Positions 45,090-56,799 of a stretch of 64,000 nt of DNA are shown one piece after another. Source of the stretch: Metellina segmentata. Taxonomy: Eukaryota > Arthropoda > Arachnida > Araneae > Tetragnathidae. The DNA is taken from assembly GCA_947359465.1 (NCBI GenBank), contig OX375875.1:53563583-53627582 (forward strand). Direction: 5' to 3'. The notes beneath the pieces are model-generated. The model did no database searches. It was not told the origin of the DNA and worked only from the letters and a program-made list of their open reading frames with translations. The number at the start of each line of letters is the position of its first letter. The stretch's first letter is position 1. The position numbers and the translations under genes are program-made.

Positions 45090-45280
45090 GCCCCCCCTTC
45101 TCCGCATCCGCGGACGGAAGAGGAGCGCTGAAAAGGCGGGGAAGGGGGTGGACTCTGGGGGTATTTAATCACTCTCGTGACTCAGTTCCCCGTATTGGTC
45201 CGCCAGGGACGCGCCCCTGGGGGGAACAAGTGCCGGCCACTTGTTTGTCAACCCCCAGAGTAATATCACGGAATGGCGCT
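45090..45280. other. GC-rich segment with cloverleaf-like pairing
   Basis: Within AT-rich DNA, perfect stems nest as follows: 45152-45162 with 45251-45261 (11 bp); 45169-45172 with 45177-45180 (4 bp); 45185-45191 with 45221-45227 (7 bp) enclosing 45203-45208 with 45215-45220 (6 bp); and 45227-45232 with 45238-45243 (6 bp). The fold closes a 110-nt domain. No known RNA family is recognised, and no promoter or Pol III box is evident. Confidence 0.45.
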
Positions 45281-45765
45281 TTTTCTTGCCTGCTTTTTTT
45301 CCATAACTTCAATCCGTTTTTGTTCCCTTTTCCGTGCTTACCGAAACGGGAGGTCATGCATAAACGATTTGCTATATAGGAAATTGGATAGTTTCGTGTT
45401 TTAGTGATGATTGCATGCATGCATGTATGCGTGTGCTTGGATGCATGCGATGAGTTGGTGGGTTTTTTTTGTGGGGGGGGGGAGGAAGGTGCGGTGAAGC
45501 TCATGTGATGCGCGAAATATTTACGGTTATTTTTCTGGTTTTCTTTATGGATGTGTTTTCTTTGGTGATGAAACCCTATGCATCATCTTTAAAATGAGCG
45601 CATTTGTGATTTTCTGTGCAATGACTACCTTTTTACTTTTTCGAAGCAATTAGCGGAATTAATCAGTACAAATGAAAGTAAGAAACTTTTCTATTCAGAA
45701 TTTAATATACAGACTTACAGAAGTTTTGATAAAGGGTTATGAATTTCCAATACTTTTCCTATTCC

Positions 45766-46010
45766 TCAGTTTACACTATATCGGGTTGACACAAAAGTTC
45801 GTCCTGTTCTCATGACAAAAAAATTGAAGAAAGCTTTTATTTGCAAAAAATTACATTTAATCAATATGGAAGTGCCGTTTTGTTTGATAACCTTTCTCCA
45901 TCTCTCAGGTAACTGCATCATCCCTCGCTCATAGAAGTTCTGAGGTTTCTGACAAAAAAACTGATCCAAGTGACGAAATTTTCTGAAACAGCACGCAGAA
46001 TCGTCAAAGA
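45766..46010 (-). pseudogene. Mariner transposase, C-terminal remnant
   Basis: The minus strand encodes LDQFFCQKPQNFYERGMMQL then PERWRKVIKQNGTS, the conserved C-terminus of mariner transposases. The catalytic core is absent or unrecognisable. Toward the left end AAGTTCGTCCTG and a TATA near 45778 may mark the mariner terminal repeat (inferred). Confidence 0.78.
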
Positions 46011-46211
46011 TACCCTCACCCTACAAAACATATATCTTCTTTTGCGTCTGCAAAGCATTCTTGCCTTTCCAGAAATAAATAAATATGCGTCGAAATTGCT
46101 TTTTAGTTTCTGCCAATTTTAATGCTTAACAAAATTTAAAAAACAACGAAGTAAAACAATTTTTTTTCCAAGTACTCGTTAAAATTCCTTCTTTCAAACA
46201 ACATCTAAACT

Positions 46212-46488
46212 TTTTTTTTCCAATGGCAAGGCTGGTTACAGATTGCACAGACAAATACAATACATAATACAGTACAGAAATACAATACAGTACAGAATTG
46301 ACCGAAGTCATTGTAGCCTTCTACAAGGCCAGAAGTGATGGTCACTTGTGAAGGGGCACCCAGTGGGTGCACCGTCATTGTCCCTAACAAAGGACAGCAC
46401 AATTTACATCCATGACCTGACCCGGATTCGAACCAGAAACCTTCCGATCCAGAGGCCAACATCTTGACCACTAGACCGGTTGGTCGGC
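46212..46488 (-). mobile_element. SINE, head A on a second body type, 13-bp TSD
   Basis: Head A (CCGACCAACCGGTCTAGTGG, B box GGTTCGAATCC) is followed not by the common body but by a different one with TGTCCTTTGTTAGGGACAAT and a TACTGTATTGTATT run, ending in an A run. ACATCTAAACTTT occurs at 46201-46213 and 46489-46501, overlapping the tail by two bases. Confidence 0.85.
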
Positions 46489-46712
46489 ACATCTAAACTT
46501 TACACGTGAAAAGTAGAAACCATTTGGGTTTTGCGATGCAATTCCATCGAGCACCAAAAACGGAACGAACTTTTGCATTAACCCAATAATTCGTATACAT
46601 ATTTACATTTCAAGTGGCGACCAAAATGGTGATGTCTCTAAGGTCTACTACTTTGTCACATGGACCAATCATATGATGAATTGATAGATGATCATCTTCT
46701 CCTATTCCATGG

Positions 46713-47049
46713 CCGACCAACCGGTATAGTGGTTAAGGTGTTAGCCTCTAGATCTGAAGGTTCCTGGTTCGAATCCGGGTCCGGGCATGGATGTTTGTAA
46801 ACGTATGGTGTAGAGGCGGCTGGTGCACCTTAAATCTGTCGTGGCCGAAAGTCCTCACGTTGGGTTGGCGTGGAAGTTTGGAGAGTGGGGTGCCAGCTCA
46901 GGTGTTGCTTCGTCATCTGACCGTGGTTCAAAATTACGAGGTGTTGTCCTCGGATCTTTCCCTTAAGGGACTGATCCCGGACCGTCGTCAATAGCCCGTT
47001 GTGTTGCTCTAGTACGACGTTAACAAAAAATTACCAATTACCAATTACC
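46713..47049 (+). mobile_element. SINE, head A, full length, 10-bp TSD
   Basis: TATTCCATGG at 46703-46712 is repeated at 47050-47059. The tail is a triple ATTACCA repeat. Very close in sequence to the 7060 and 15611 copies, so probably a young subfamily. Confidence 0.93.
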
Positions 47050-47169
47050 TATTCCATGGACTAATCGGATGATAAATGTTCGTTTCTTCCCTGAAAATAA
47101 AAGTAGTCTAAGGATCACTTTACTACACATGATCCTGGGCACATAACTCCCTGTAGTTTTATATCTCTT

Positions 47170-47410
47170 TATGGACAATACATCGTAATTTTGAGCCATT
47201 GCCGGATGACGAGATCCACGCCTCACCTGGCACTCCACTTTCCAAACTTCCAGACCACGCCAAGGTGAGTAAATTTGAGGTCACGACAGTTTTAATGTGT
47301 ACCAGCCCTCATGAACACGATGGTTTTTGGTTGGTTCGAGGTTTGAACTCGGAATCCTCCTGTTCCTTGTCCGTTACTCTAACAACAGAGCTACCACTGC
47401 CCCTTCATAA
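47170..47410 (-). mobile_element. SINE, head B, tail missing
   Basis: On the minus strand the head (CTGTTGTTAGAGTAACGGAC) and proximal body are present. The copy ends near ACGATGTATTGTCC. The ORF 47199-47426 is a shadow. Confidence 0.7.
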
Positions 47411-48620
47411 AACAACCAATGAATGAACAAATTGAAACTTCAGTAGATTAAAATAAATCGACTGTTAATTAAAACAATTGAAGATCTTCACGAAACAGAC
47501 GTTTGCCAAGAATATCTGATTTAAACGCAACTTCTTTCAGAATCCATCGCAGTAGCATGAGTTCCGTGGACCGACAACTTCCCCCTTTGTTGTGCCGCAC
47601 CAAGCGCCGATAAAAACGCAACAGAATTATTTTCTTAATGCAATTAACGCGGGGCTTATATCTCGGTGACCCTTCACGCGAAAGTGCATTCGAATCCCCC
47701 AAAATAATCCGCCGTAAAATTATTTTTCAGAAACCCTGGCAACACTCGACAAAAGCAGACTCGGCAGATTGCGATCTGGCAGCAGTCGGGGCGGATGCAC
47801 CTGATTCGTTAATAACTCGGGATTAAGTGCTACACTCCGCACTTTAATTTCCGATTGGCGGTGAGGTGCCGGCCTGGGAAAACACCTTTTATTCAATATA
47901 AAAATGAAGGAGGCGAGAGCGAAGGGAGAGGGAACACCAAAAAAAAACTCACGTCTATACGCAACGTCAAGCCCCGTTGACTTTTGTAGTCAATCAATTG
48001 AGTCAATTTTTAAAAGATTTTACTCCCTAATCCGCCCGTGATTGCTCTTTGGCTTTGGATATGAAAAGGACCCTCAGCGATATTGAAATAGCCTCAAAAG
48101 TCTTACTCCGAAATCCCCCCTCCTGTCCCGATTTTTTTTTGTTATTATCTTTATAATTTTTGCTTTTATCCGGTAAATCGAGTGGTTCCCTAAAATGGTG
48201 AAATTGGAAGTGGTTTTCTGGGAGTTCTGAACAAAAGACTTAATGCCGGCTATTTCGGGATACATCAATTGGGGGAATTTGTACTCTTGTGAGCTCGGCC
48301 GGCTTCCCCCTCCTGAGTTACCGACAAAATATTCCCCTAGGACCCGATATATTTATAACGGCGTTTTTGTTGTATTACGCCGTGTGCTTTGTGAGTCGGA
48401 AAAAGAGACCTGCGTTTTGTGTGGCTCCTCTATTGTACGAGTGGAGCAGTTGAGTTATGGAATAAAGTTAAAAGTCAGTCGCAAAAATGGTGGTTAATTA
48501 CATAAAAGCCTCGCGCGAGCGAAAGATGATTGATGAATACATTTTTTACTTGTAATGGCTGGCAAAAAAATATTCAATACAAAGACTAATAAGAAAGGTA
48601 CGTATAAACAATACTTAAAG
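47411..48620. other. Unassigned sequence
   Basis: No gene recognised. An inverted repeat ACGGCGT/ACGCCGT lies at 48358-48364 and 48377-48383. GC content is somewhat higher at 47840-48500. Confidence 0.4.
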
Positions 48621-48625
48621 GTATA

Positions 48626-48886
48626 TGCAATCGGAGCGTTGTGAGTTCGAAACAAGGTCCAGCCAAACACTCCTGTTCAAGGTACCCCTTAAATCAGTCG
48701 AGGCATCAAATGTCCTCACGTAGGCGTAGTGTGACAATTTGGAGAGTGAAATGTATGTTCGGGAACTTCATCTGAGTGGTTCATAATTACAAGGTGTCCT
48801 CAATCCTTGCCTTTCGGATTGATCCCGGACCGTGGCCAATAGCAGGTTGTGTTGAACCAGTGCGACGTTAATTTACCACCTACATG
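48626..48886 (+). mobile_element. SINE, head B, diverged
   Basis: Starts in the head (GCGTTGTGAGTTCGAAACAA) and ends GTGCGACGTTAATTTACCACC. A minus-strand tail scrap (AAATTAACGTCGTACTGGAA, 48889-48923) follows, so two SINE tails face each other. Confidence 0.72.
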
Positions 48887-49054
48887 GTAGGTAGGCTGTA
48901 AATTAACGTCGTACTGGAACGGTATTTCAAAAGAGAAAAGTAGCATTGAAGTATTTTCAAATGTAAGGGTGAAAAACTGTCAGCATCCCATCTGTCCTCT
49001 AGCCTCCCATGGCCGCTGTAGTCCTGACTAGAGAGAGGTAGTACAAATTAACAG

Positions 49055-49340
49055 GTTGCGTAGATCCATTTCTTGGGCAGTGTAACTTATCGCTACCATG
49101 AAGCACTTTTTTAATAGAGTACCTTTCACACGTTCTGCTGAATTGGTGACCGGGTCTTCACGTGAATACGCACATTTTCAAAAACATACTAGACAACGAA
49201 CGCCTCCAATCGGCCCACATTTTCATTGATTGTTCAAGACAGCTGAATTGAAATTGACGGTTGATTGCTTCCAACCACTGTTTAAAGCCCTGTGATCACA
49301 GACACTGCTCCTATTCCTACCACAGCTTCACTAATCGTTG
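49055..49340 (-). repeat. R1 repeat, diverged copy
   Basis: AGTGTAACTTATCGCTACCA...GAAGCACTTTTTT at ~49078 and CTGTGATCACAGACACTGCT at ~49289 align with 50696-50735 and 50414-50435, in the same order as a rotated R1 unit. Confidence 0.5.
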
Positions 49341-49392
49341 CCGATCAGCCTCGTTTCTTCAAACTGCCGTCTGCAGTCAAAATCGACTGGAT

Positions 49393-49562
49393 TAGGTAGG
49401 TAGGTATTTAATCAACGTCGCCCTGGAGCAACACAACAGGTTATTGGCGACGGTCTGGGATCCGAGGACAACACCGCGTAGTTTCGATCCACGGTCGGAT
49501 GACGAGGCAACATCTGAGCTGGCACCCCACTCTCCCAAACTTCCACACCACGCCAACGTGAC
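49393..49562 (-). mobile_element. SINE, 5'-truncated; ends near a Harbinger-like MITE
   Basis: The tail stem is CGTCGCC/GGCGACG (49416-49422 with 49446-49452), a 7-bp perfect version. The body stops at CACGTTGGCG, 11 bp before the MITE. Confidence 0.8.
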
Positions 49563-49573
49563 TCGGGTTCTTA

Positions 49574-49935
49574 AGGCCGCGTATACATATGCGAGCCGAT
49601 CCGCTCGCGAGCCTCTAGTTCTCGTGATTTGGACGGGGTTTTGGGATCAAAAGGAGCGTCTCGTGGCGATCCTCTTCCTGTCGGTTTTTTGACGAACACA
49701 AAGGCATTATTGGTTGAGATTTGGACGGCCTCGTGAATAGTTCGTTGCATTTCTTTATGCTCGCGATCCTCCAGGCGCCATCGTCATCACCAGTGGCTGA
49801 CAAATGACTGCCTGGTGGTTCGCGGTCGGTTCCTCCCTGTCCCATGGATCTCTGAAAGCTCGTTGTGAAAATAATTTCAACGAACGTTTCACGAGCGGCT
49901 CATGAACGGTTCGGCTCTCAAATGTATACGCTCCT
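49574..49935. mobile_element. PIF/Harbinger-like MITE, TTA target site
   Basis: The ends AGGCCGCGTATACATATG and inverted AGGAGCGTATACATTTGA extend about 40 bp with mismatches (GAGCCGA.CCG, GAGCC). TTA lies at 49571-49573 and 49936-49938. A 3-bp TTA duplication with an AGG-type end fits PIF/Harbinger. No transposase. The ORFs inside are by-products. Confidence 0.75.
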
Positions 49936-49989
49936 TTAGATAACACATGACAGTCCATGACCATGCATTCAGATGTACACTCATCCTCT

Positions 49990-50770
49990 GAATTCAGTTC
50001 TCGCGGTCTTACGCAATAGGCAATCCATCAACTAGTGATGTCATCTATCGAATTCAGGAACTGCTATATTCTGGGATGGGAGTATCGTAGTATTGTAGAA
50101 AGACACTACCACACAATCCAGACCACGATCGCAATCATCCATTGTATGACACGCATACGGAAGTGCCCTCGTGCTCTTGATCCAACCCTCCGAGTGGCTT
50201 CGACGAGATATCTCGCCCATCAAAATCGAACAAATTTGTTTCCCTGACGAGATGCCATTCTCCAAGGTGCACTGTTTCATTCCGGCTTGCTAAATTGGTG
50301 ACTGACGGACGTGATTTAAGCACGCAAAAAATTTACTACTTCGATGGATGGTCCACGATGGATAGTTGAATCGCCAATGTGGTGCTAATCACTTTCAACA
50401 ACCACCTGAGGCTCTGTGAAAGCAGACACTGCTCATTTACTATCACGGCTTCACTCCATTCATTGCTGCTCAAAATTCACTTCACAAGAACACTCCCTTT
50501 CGGCTGCTAAAGGCAATATAGAACAATTACAACTGTGATCTAAAAGCAGCTTTCACAGTCTCACGCAAATTGCAAATGTTCTACTAGTGGTGTCAACTAT
50601 CGAATTTCGTCTACCGCTGAATCCTACAGGGGGTGTATTGTAGAGAGCTTAGCCACCACTACAAAAATTACCTTACGATGCAATAGTATATATAACAGTG
50701 TAACCCAACTCTACCATGAAATACTTTTTGGTAGATAAAGTTGCACTGCTTCATTCCGGCTTGCTAAAAG
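49990..50770 (-). repeat. R1 repeat, two tandem units
   Basis: CTAGTGATGTCATCTATCGAATTC at 50031 matches 50583, and GCACTGTTTCATTCCGGCTTGC at 50267 matches 50743, giving unit lengths near 480-550 bp. The second unit keeps CCAACTCTACCATGAAATAC. An R3-type motif lies at 50190-50250. Confidence 0.72.
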
Positions 50771-52990
50771 CTTATACATACAGTTATAGCTAAAGTTTTC
50801 GTCCTGTGACCCAAATCATAATAATCTGTACCCAGAAAGAATCGGCACTTAATTTAATGCCACTGTTGGTCCAATAGATTGGGCTCAAGGCAAAAGTCAA
50901 GTATGCTGAACTCTTCATTACTATTATTTCTACATTTATCTCAGTCGGAAAAAATATTTAATCTAACAAGCCTTAATAAAATGATAGAAAGTTCGAGACA
51001 CGGGCAAAGATGAAGCTTTTTTTTCTCTTTCTCATGGTTCATAATATACGCATACTTATTAAGAGCAATAAAGCTATCGCACTGCGGTTTGCCTTAATCA
51101 CAAACACTCAATTATCAAATTAATCAGCGAAAAGACAAGAGGTCTTGGGAAAATTGCAGTTTCCCTAGAAACCAAGGACAGTTCCAATATTCTTTTTTTT
51201 ATTAATTCCTTTGCAAATGTATTCATTTTAATGTCGTATGTTTTTCCGATTTTTCCCGTTTCATTAATTTCATTTATTGTTCACCTTTTATTATTAATTA
51301 TCTACTTAGGAGATGCGCAAAAAGTGTGTAGTGAGCAAAGAAAAATGTAAAGAAATCAGCGAGAGTAATTTCTTTTAAAATTAAAGCTTTGATAACGCGC
51401 ATGCAAATTGTAATTATCAATATTTTTTTTATTTATCCTTCCGCTTTGGCAACTCAAATTATTTATTTTCTTTGAAGTTGTTCAAAGAAATAACAACTTG
51501 AAATCTTAAAAATAATTAGGCTTTATGAACAAGATGTTTTTCCTTTGGTTTTTTATATAGACGGGGTTCGCTTTCTTCTTTTTTTTAATTTTTTGTACTC
51601 CTTAAATTCAAAAACGCGTAAAAAATTTGTTTGAAAATCTACGCGGTGAAATATTTTTTCCCTTAACCGAAATATTAAGGGGGAAAAAAAGCGTTCCGTT
51701 AATCCAGTCTGGAAGTGTTTTTAAAAGGAAGAAAATATTTGTTCTAAGACGAAGAAAAAGTTTATAAAGATTAAAAACTACTAATATAAAAATCGCTAAA
51801 TAAATCGGTTCTTATCTAAATTATGTATAAAAACTTTCCTTCTCTAAATAGGGTTATAACTTTTGCGATCTAAGTGCTTTGAAGCAATATTTGAGATTTT
51901 AAAATGTATAATTGGAGTTTTAAATAGTGGAAATTTCAGTAATGCGAATGTTGAGGTTTATACACCTTGTCTTAAAAATCATTTTATTCACGCGCATAAT
52001 TACTAAGCGTTAGCTGTTGATGGAGTTTTTTTTTTATGCATTTTAACATTCTCTCTTTTTTTTAATAACTATAACTTAATTAGGTGGAAACATGCGAGAC
52101 ATTGTATATGTTAACATGAATCTTATAAATGTTCTTAAAAATTTTTGTGTCTCCTTGTATTATCTTTAGAAGTATTGTGCATGAACTCTGCAAGCTTATT
52201 TTTCAGATTACTCTAATACATATTATTTATTTATCTGTGCTGTACTATATCTATATAATAAGTACTTCATTTAGCGAATATTATAATCCTTTCTATTTAA
52301 AACTTTAGCTTTTTATCGTTTCCAAGAATTATTATAGTCTTAATGGTCTCTTGAAAACTTGTTTAGATTTCCCTTGATAAAATAGAAAACTTCGTAGCCA
52401 TAACTCTATAATTCTACATTACCAGTTGTATCTCTTCAATATCCAACTATGAAGCACCTTCCTATTTTAGTTAATATACTAAGTTACTATTTATGTAGTT
52501 ACAGATTTACATAAAATATTATATTCCAATATTAACTCCCCTAATTTAACCGATTAACAACAGCTTTTAACTTGATTTAATTGCCGTGTATGAGTGGTTG
52601 CCTTGAAAGTGTTACATATTCGATATTCACATCGACTTTCAGTCCCGTTGTTTAAAGAAACACAATATCCCTGGACATATTCTACGTATAGAATTCAAAA
52701 GGTTAGAATATGTTTAAAATATTTATTTGCTCTCAGCACATTAGCAATAACAATTAAAACAGGGTAATGATACAATGGGACATCAAATCCTAATCAATGC
52801 TAACGAGCATATATTTCCTCTTTCTAAATATAATGCTTTGCTTTCAAACATGTACATTATTATCGAAAGCAAGAGCAATTAAATTTATAAAAATGTCCTT
52901 TTCTGTAGAAATTAGTATTTAGCGTTTCCATTATTTACTTGCATTACAACCGTATTTTGTCAAACCACTTACAACCAACTATATTGCTTT
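50771..52990. other. Unassigned AT-rich sequence
   Basis: About 2.2 kb without ORFs above 60 codons and without recognised repeats. Confidence 0.5.
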
Positions 52991-52996
52991 TCGATT

Positions 52997-53301
52997 GGTA
53001 GGTAGGTATTCTAATTAACGTCGCAACGAGCAACACAATGTAATATGAACAACGGTCCAAGGGGACAATCTCCCAAGGGCAACACTACGTAATTTTGAAC
53101 CACGGTCAGATGACGAGGCAACACCTGAGCTGACACCACACTCTCCAAACTTCCACGCCACGCCAACATGAGGACATTTGAGGCCACGACAGATTTAACG
53201 TGCACCAGCCCCCTTTGTACACGACGGTGTTTGGCTGGATTTCAACTCGCAACCTTCCGGTTGCTAATCTGTTATTCTTCCAACCTGGCCACCGTGGCCC
53301 T
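52997..53301 (-). mobile_element. SINE, head B, full length
   Basis: The head CCAGGTTGGAAGAATAACAG with GAGTTGAAATCCAGCC B-box region, shared body and GTTAATTAGAATACCTACCT tail, all on the minus strand. Confidence 0.85.
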
Positions 53302-53394
53302 GCGATGCGATTGGAGTTTATCACCATTTATCCTCCAAACTTACTGCAAGTTGTGAAAGAGATGATCGGTATGCTCTTTCGTATTGCGTGACTA

Positions 53395-53560
53395 GTTTAC
53401 CTCAAAGGTTTTCTATTGAATTAAGACCCCGATCGCTGAAGAGGCCACTCTGAAAATTCCACATAATTTCTGAATAGTCCTAAACACTCCCCGCGAACTG
53501 CGACAGTGAGCCTTATCAAGATGGAAGAACAGTTTAATTGCCTAGGTAAGGTTTATAATT
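53395..53560 (-). pseudogene. Very decayed Tc1/Tc3-like transposase segment
   Basis: Minus-strand HLDKAHCRSSR followed, after a frame change, by FSEWPLQRSGS resembles the region between the second and third catalytic acids. The third D itself is lost. Weak. Confidence 0.35.
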
Positions 53561-53739
53561 GCCTAGAACCTCACCGTATTTTATGATTTGCCGCACAACA
53601 ACCTTCGGGATATATTCCACATACAAAACACGGCTCCGTTACTTATATCAAACCTCCGAATTTTTCTGTTCAAATACGCAACCCATAAAATGACAATCTG
53701 TCTTACGATTTGAATTTGATTTCTGTAACTTATCCTACG

Positions 53740-55077
53740 TGTATTTATTTTCTTTGCAAGTAAAACTTTCCTGGTGTATGTATATGTCCATTAACTTGAC
53801 GTCTCCTATCTTGTGTTTGGAGCATAAGATAGGAGACGTCAAGTCCCTAAAATCCACCAATCTCAACACGACTTACTATGCATGTGTACATTGCATTTAT
53901 TCAAATCTTTTCAATAAGCATTTCTACAGGTACATTTCTATCTTCTGTATGAGTAAAACTTTCCTAGTGTGCGTATGTCCATTACTTTACGTCTCCTATC
54001 TTCATTTGGCAGTGCATGGCCATTCCATACAAAATGGCCAAGATATGTTAATTGCAGTTTTTATGGTCCCATAAAAATCAACTAAGCATACAACCAACCC
54101 ATACTCAACACATTTTACTTAGCATTGCATTTATTCAAATTTTCTGAGATGCATTTATGAAATACAAATTGAATATTACAGTAATCTCAAATTAAAATAA
54201 ATCTGTATGATTTATAACCCACTCTCACCACATTTCAATGAGCATGCATTCATTGCATTTATTCAAATCTTTGTGGTAAGCATTTTGCCTAGGTTTATTT
54301 CTCTCTTCTGTGTCAGTAAAACTTTAATAGTATGCGTATGTCTATTAGTTGAAGTCTCATATCTTGTGTTTGGCAGAGCATGGCCAAGATATATTTCTTA
54401 CAAAATGGCTCAGATATGTTAATTGCTATTTTTATGGTCCCATAAAAATCAACAAAGCAAACAACCAACTCATTCTCACCACATTTCAATGAGCATGCAT
54501 TCATTGCATTTATTCAAATCTTTGTGGTAAGCATTTTGCCTAGGTTTATTTCTCTCTTCTGTGTCAGTAAAACTTTAATAGTATGCGTATGTCTATTAGT
54601 TGAAGTCTCATGTGTTTGGCAGAGCATGGCCAAGATATATTTCTTACAAAATGGCTCAGATATGTTAATTGCTATTTTTATGGTCCCATAAAAATAAACA
54701 AAGCAAACAACCAACCCATTCTCATCACATTTCAATGAGCATGCATTCATTGCATTTATTCAAATCTTTGAGGTAAGCATTTTGCCTAGGTGTATTTCTC
54801 TCTTCTGTGTCAGTAAAACTTTCCTAGTATGCGTATTTCTATTAGTTGACGTCTCATATCTTGACCAAGTGTTTGGCCAAGATATATTCCTTACAAAACG
54901 GCTCAGATATGTTAATTGCTATTTTTATGGTCCCATAAAAATCAACTAAGCATACAACCAACCCATACTCAACACATTTTACTTAGCATTGCATTTATTC
55001 AAATTTTCTGAGATGCATTTATGAAATACAAATTGAATATTACAGTAATCTCAAATTAAAATAAATCTGTATGATTT
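53740..55077 (+). repeat. R2 tandem array, ~250-bp units
   Basis: ATTCATTGCATTTATTCAAA at 54248, 54499 and 54745 gives periods of 251 and 246, and earlier, more diverged units start near 53740 and 53886. Each unit has AGTAAAACTTT...TATGCGTATGTC, TTTGGCAGAGCATGGCCAAG and GGTCCCATAAAAAT. Segment 54042-54212 is repeated almost exactly at 54906-55076. Confidence 0.85.
53794..53844. repeat. Perfect 19-bp inverted repeat
   Basis: ACTTGACGTCTCCTATCTT (53794-53812) and its exact reverse complement (53826-53844) are separated by 13 bp. Other R2 units have only one arm, so the second arm is a local inverted duplication. Confidence 0.88.
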
Positions 55078-56315
55078 TGTTTGGTATGATGTAATGGGCT
55101 CTAACTTCGTTGCCTCAAACACTAACTGTAACGACTTGATGAGCCGAGAGCAGTCCCACTGTTATTAATCGTATATTTTCTATTTCCGTTAAATAAAACT
55201 CTTCCGACATTTATGAACCGTTACTTCCACACTTACCCAATTTGTCCACTTTTTCTCTGCAACATATCCCCCTCTTGGTCACTTACTTGCGTGGGACTCT
55301 TTCCCGAAGCCGTCTTTGTCAATTTCGTTTCATTGCCATTCAATAAGTTTAGAACCTATTAAAATCTGTGACCCATCGACACAAGATGAAAAACAGCAGC
55401 AAACTTATAAGCTAATTTACATTCTGCTTTCCCTTCAAAGCCTTCATTTACCGCCCAAAGTGCCTGTAAAGTCCCCCGAAAAGAAAAACCATTTCTTTCC
55501 CGTGTGCACCGCCTCCGAAATCTAATTCCGCAAGCCTATGCGGTTTTTTTACTCGTCCCTTCTTTTCAGGTATGCTCGCTAATACCCAGATAATTAGCAG
55601 GCACGAACACATTTATATTCAAATATTAATTATGCATACACATTTCTGTTTTCAGATTATCAAACTTTATTTTGACGATGATGTGAAATTTATTTGAATT
55701 TTTTTTACCACGATTCGTCGTCGCCTCTCGTCCTTTCGGCTTTATTGAATTTGAACTTTTAAAGTTGGGGCGAGAATTTCTATGGGGATATATTTTAATG
55801 AAAATAGAAGAGTTGATGTTTGTAATTAGATTATGTTGCTCGGTAAACTGTGAAATTCTCGGGATGGGGGGTTACTTGTTTTTTACTTAATTAGTACAAT
55901 TCGCTCCTGACGTTCAGGAGTCATTTGGGTTGCCGTCGAATATTGGAATCACGAGGGATTTCCAAAGCATCTTGCAAGTGTCTGTCAAATGGAAAAAACT
56001 GGCTGTAAATTGCTTCATTTTTGAATATGCGAAAAGACTATTATCTGTTATGGTATTTTAGATCAACCCAGATACATATATCTTTTTAATGCAGTATACA
56101 TAAATTTTACAAAGATTAACCCTTATGATTCTACGAAAATTAAATATTTCATTTCTAGAAGACTATTTTTCTCTCACAAATTGAAGAATATATAAAATTG
56201 AGCTTGTAAGTTATTATATATTTAATTATCAGGTCAGCATGGAGTTGCACGTGACAGTTCTTTTCGTATCCTTACTGACTGAAAACTTTTTTTTCCTCAA
56301 TGACCGAGAACATAT
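55078..56315. other. Unassigned sequence
   Basis: No gene recognised. The 69-codon ORF 55316-55525 has no family features. Confidence 0.45.
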
Positions 56316-56568
56316 CGTACCCCGGCAAGAAAAGTGACACAACTCAAAAAATAAAAATTTTGATATTATGTCATTGTAAAATATGTATGGAGGTACCTCA
56401 GCGTGTTATGTTACTATTCTATAGAACATAATAGAATTTAAGGGCATAAATACTAACCAAAAATTTAAAAGAACAGATACTATTTCAATATGTCTTACAG
56501 TATCCTTTAAGTTGATTTTTCTCAAATTCTACAATTTTGAGTTGCGTCACTCTTTTTGCCGGGGTACG
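56316..56568. mobile_element. MITE, intact copy without Helitron
   Basis: The ends CGTACCCCGGCAAGAAAAGT and inverted CGTACCCCGGCAAAAAGAGT, flanked by ATAT on both sides. It aligns end to end with 39191-40104 minus the Helitron. Superfamily not certain. Confidence 0.85.
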
Positions 56569-56581
56569 ATATGAACTTAAT

Positions 56582-56766
56582 CATTGGCCACTACAAGGCC
56601 GGAAGTGGCGGCCTAGAAGTGATGGAAGTTGGCCACATAGTGGGAGGACCATCATTGCACCTAACAAAGGACAGCACAATTTACATCCCTGCCCTGACCC
56701 TGGATTTGAACCAGGAACCTTCCTATCCAGATGCCAACACCTTAAACACTAGACCGGTTGGTCGGC
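56582..56766 (-). mobile_element. SINE, head A on the second body type
   Basis: Minus strand: CCGACCAACCGGTCTAGTGT, B box GGTTCAAATCC, then ATTGTGCTGTCCTTTGTTAG as in 46212-46488. It starts 14 bp from the MITE end. No convincing TSD. Confidence 0.8.
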
Positions 56767-56799
56767 GATACTGAAAACATTAAAAATAAAAAAAAACAT

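Noticed and set aside
7109..47426. Several near-identical ~68-codon ORFs (7109-7315 minus, 12209-12412, 15692-15913, 31260-31463, 46791-46994) that look like a conserved protein family
   Set aside because: They are the same frame through the SINE body. Conservation follows the SINE, including non-coding parts, and most SINE copies break the frame.
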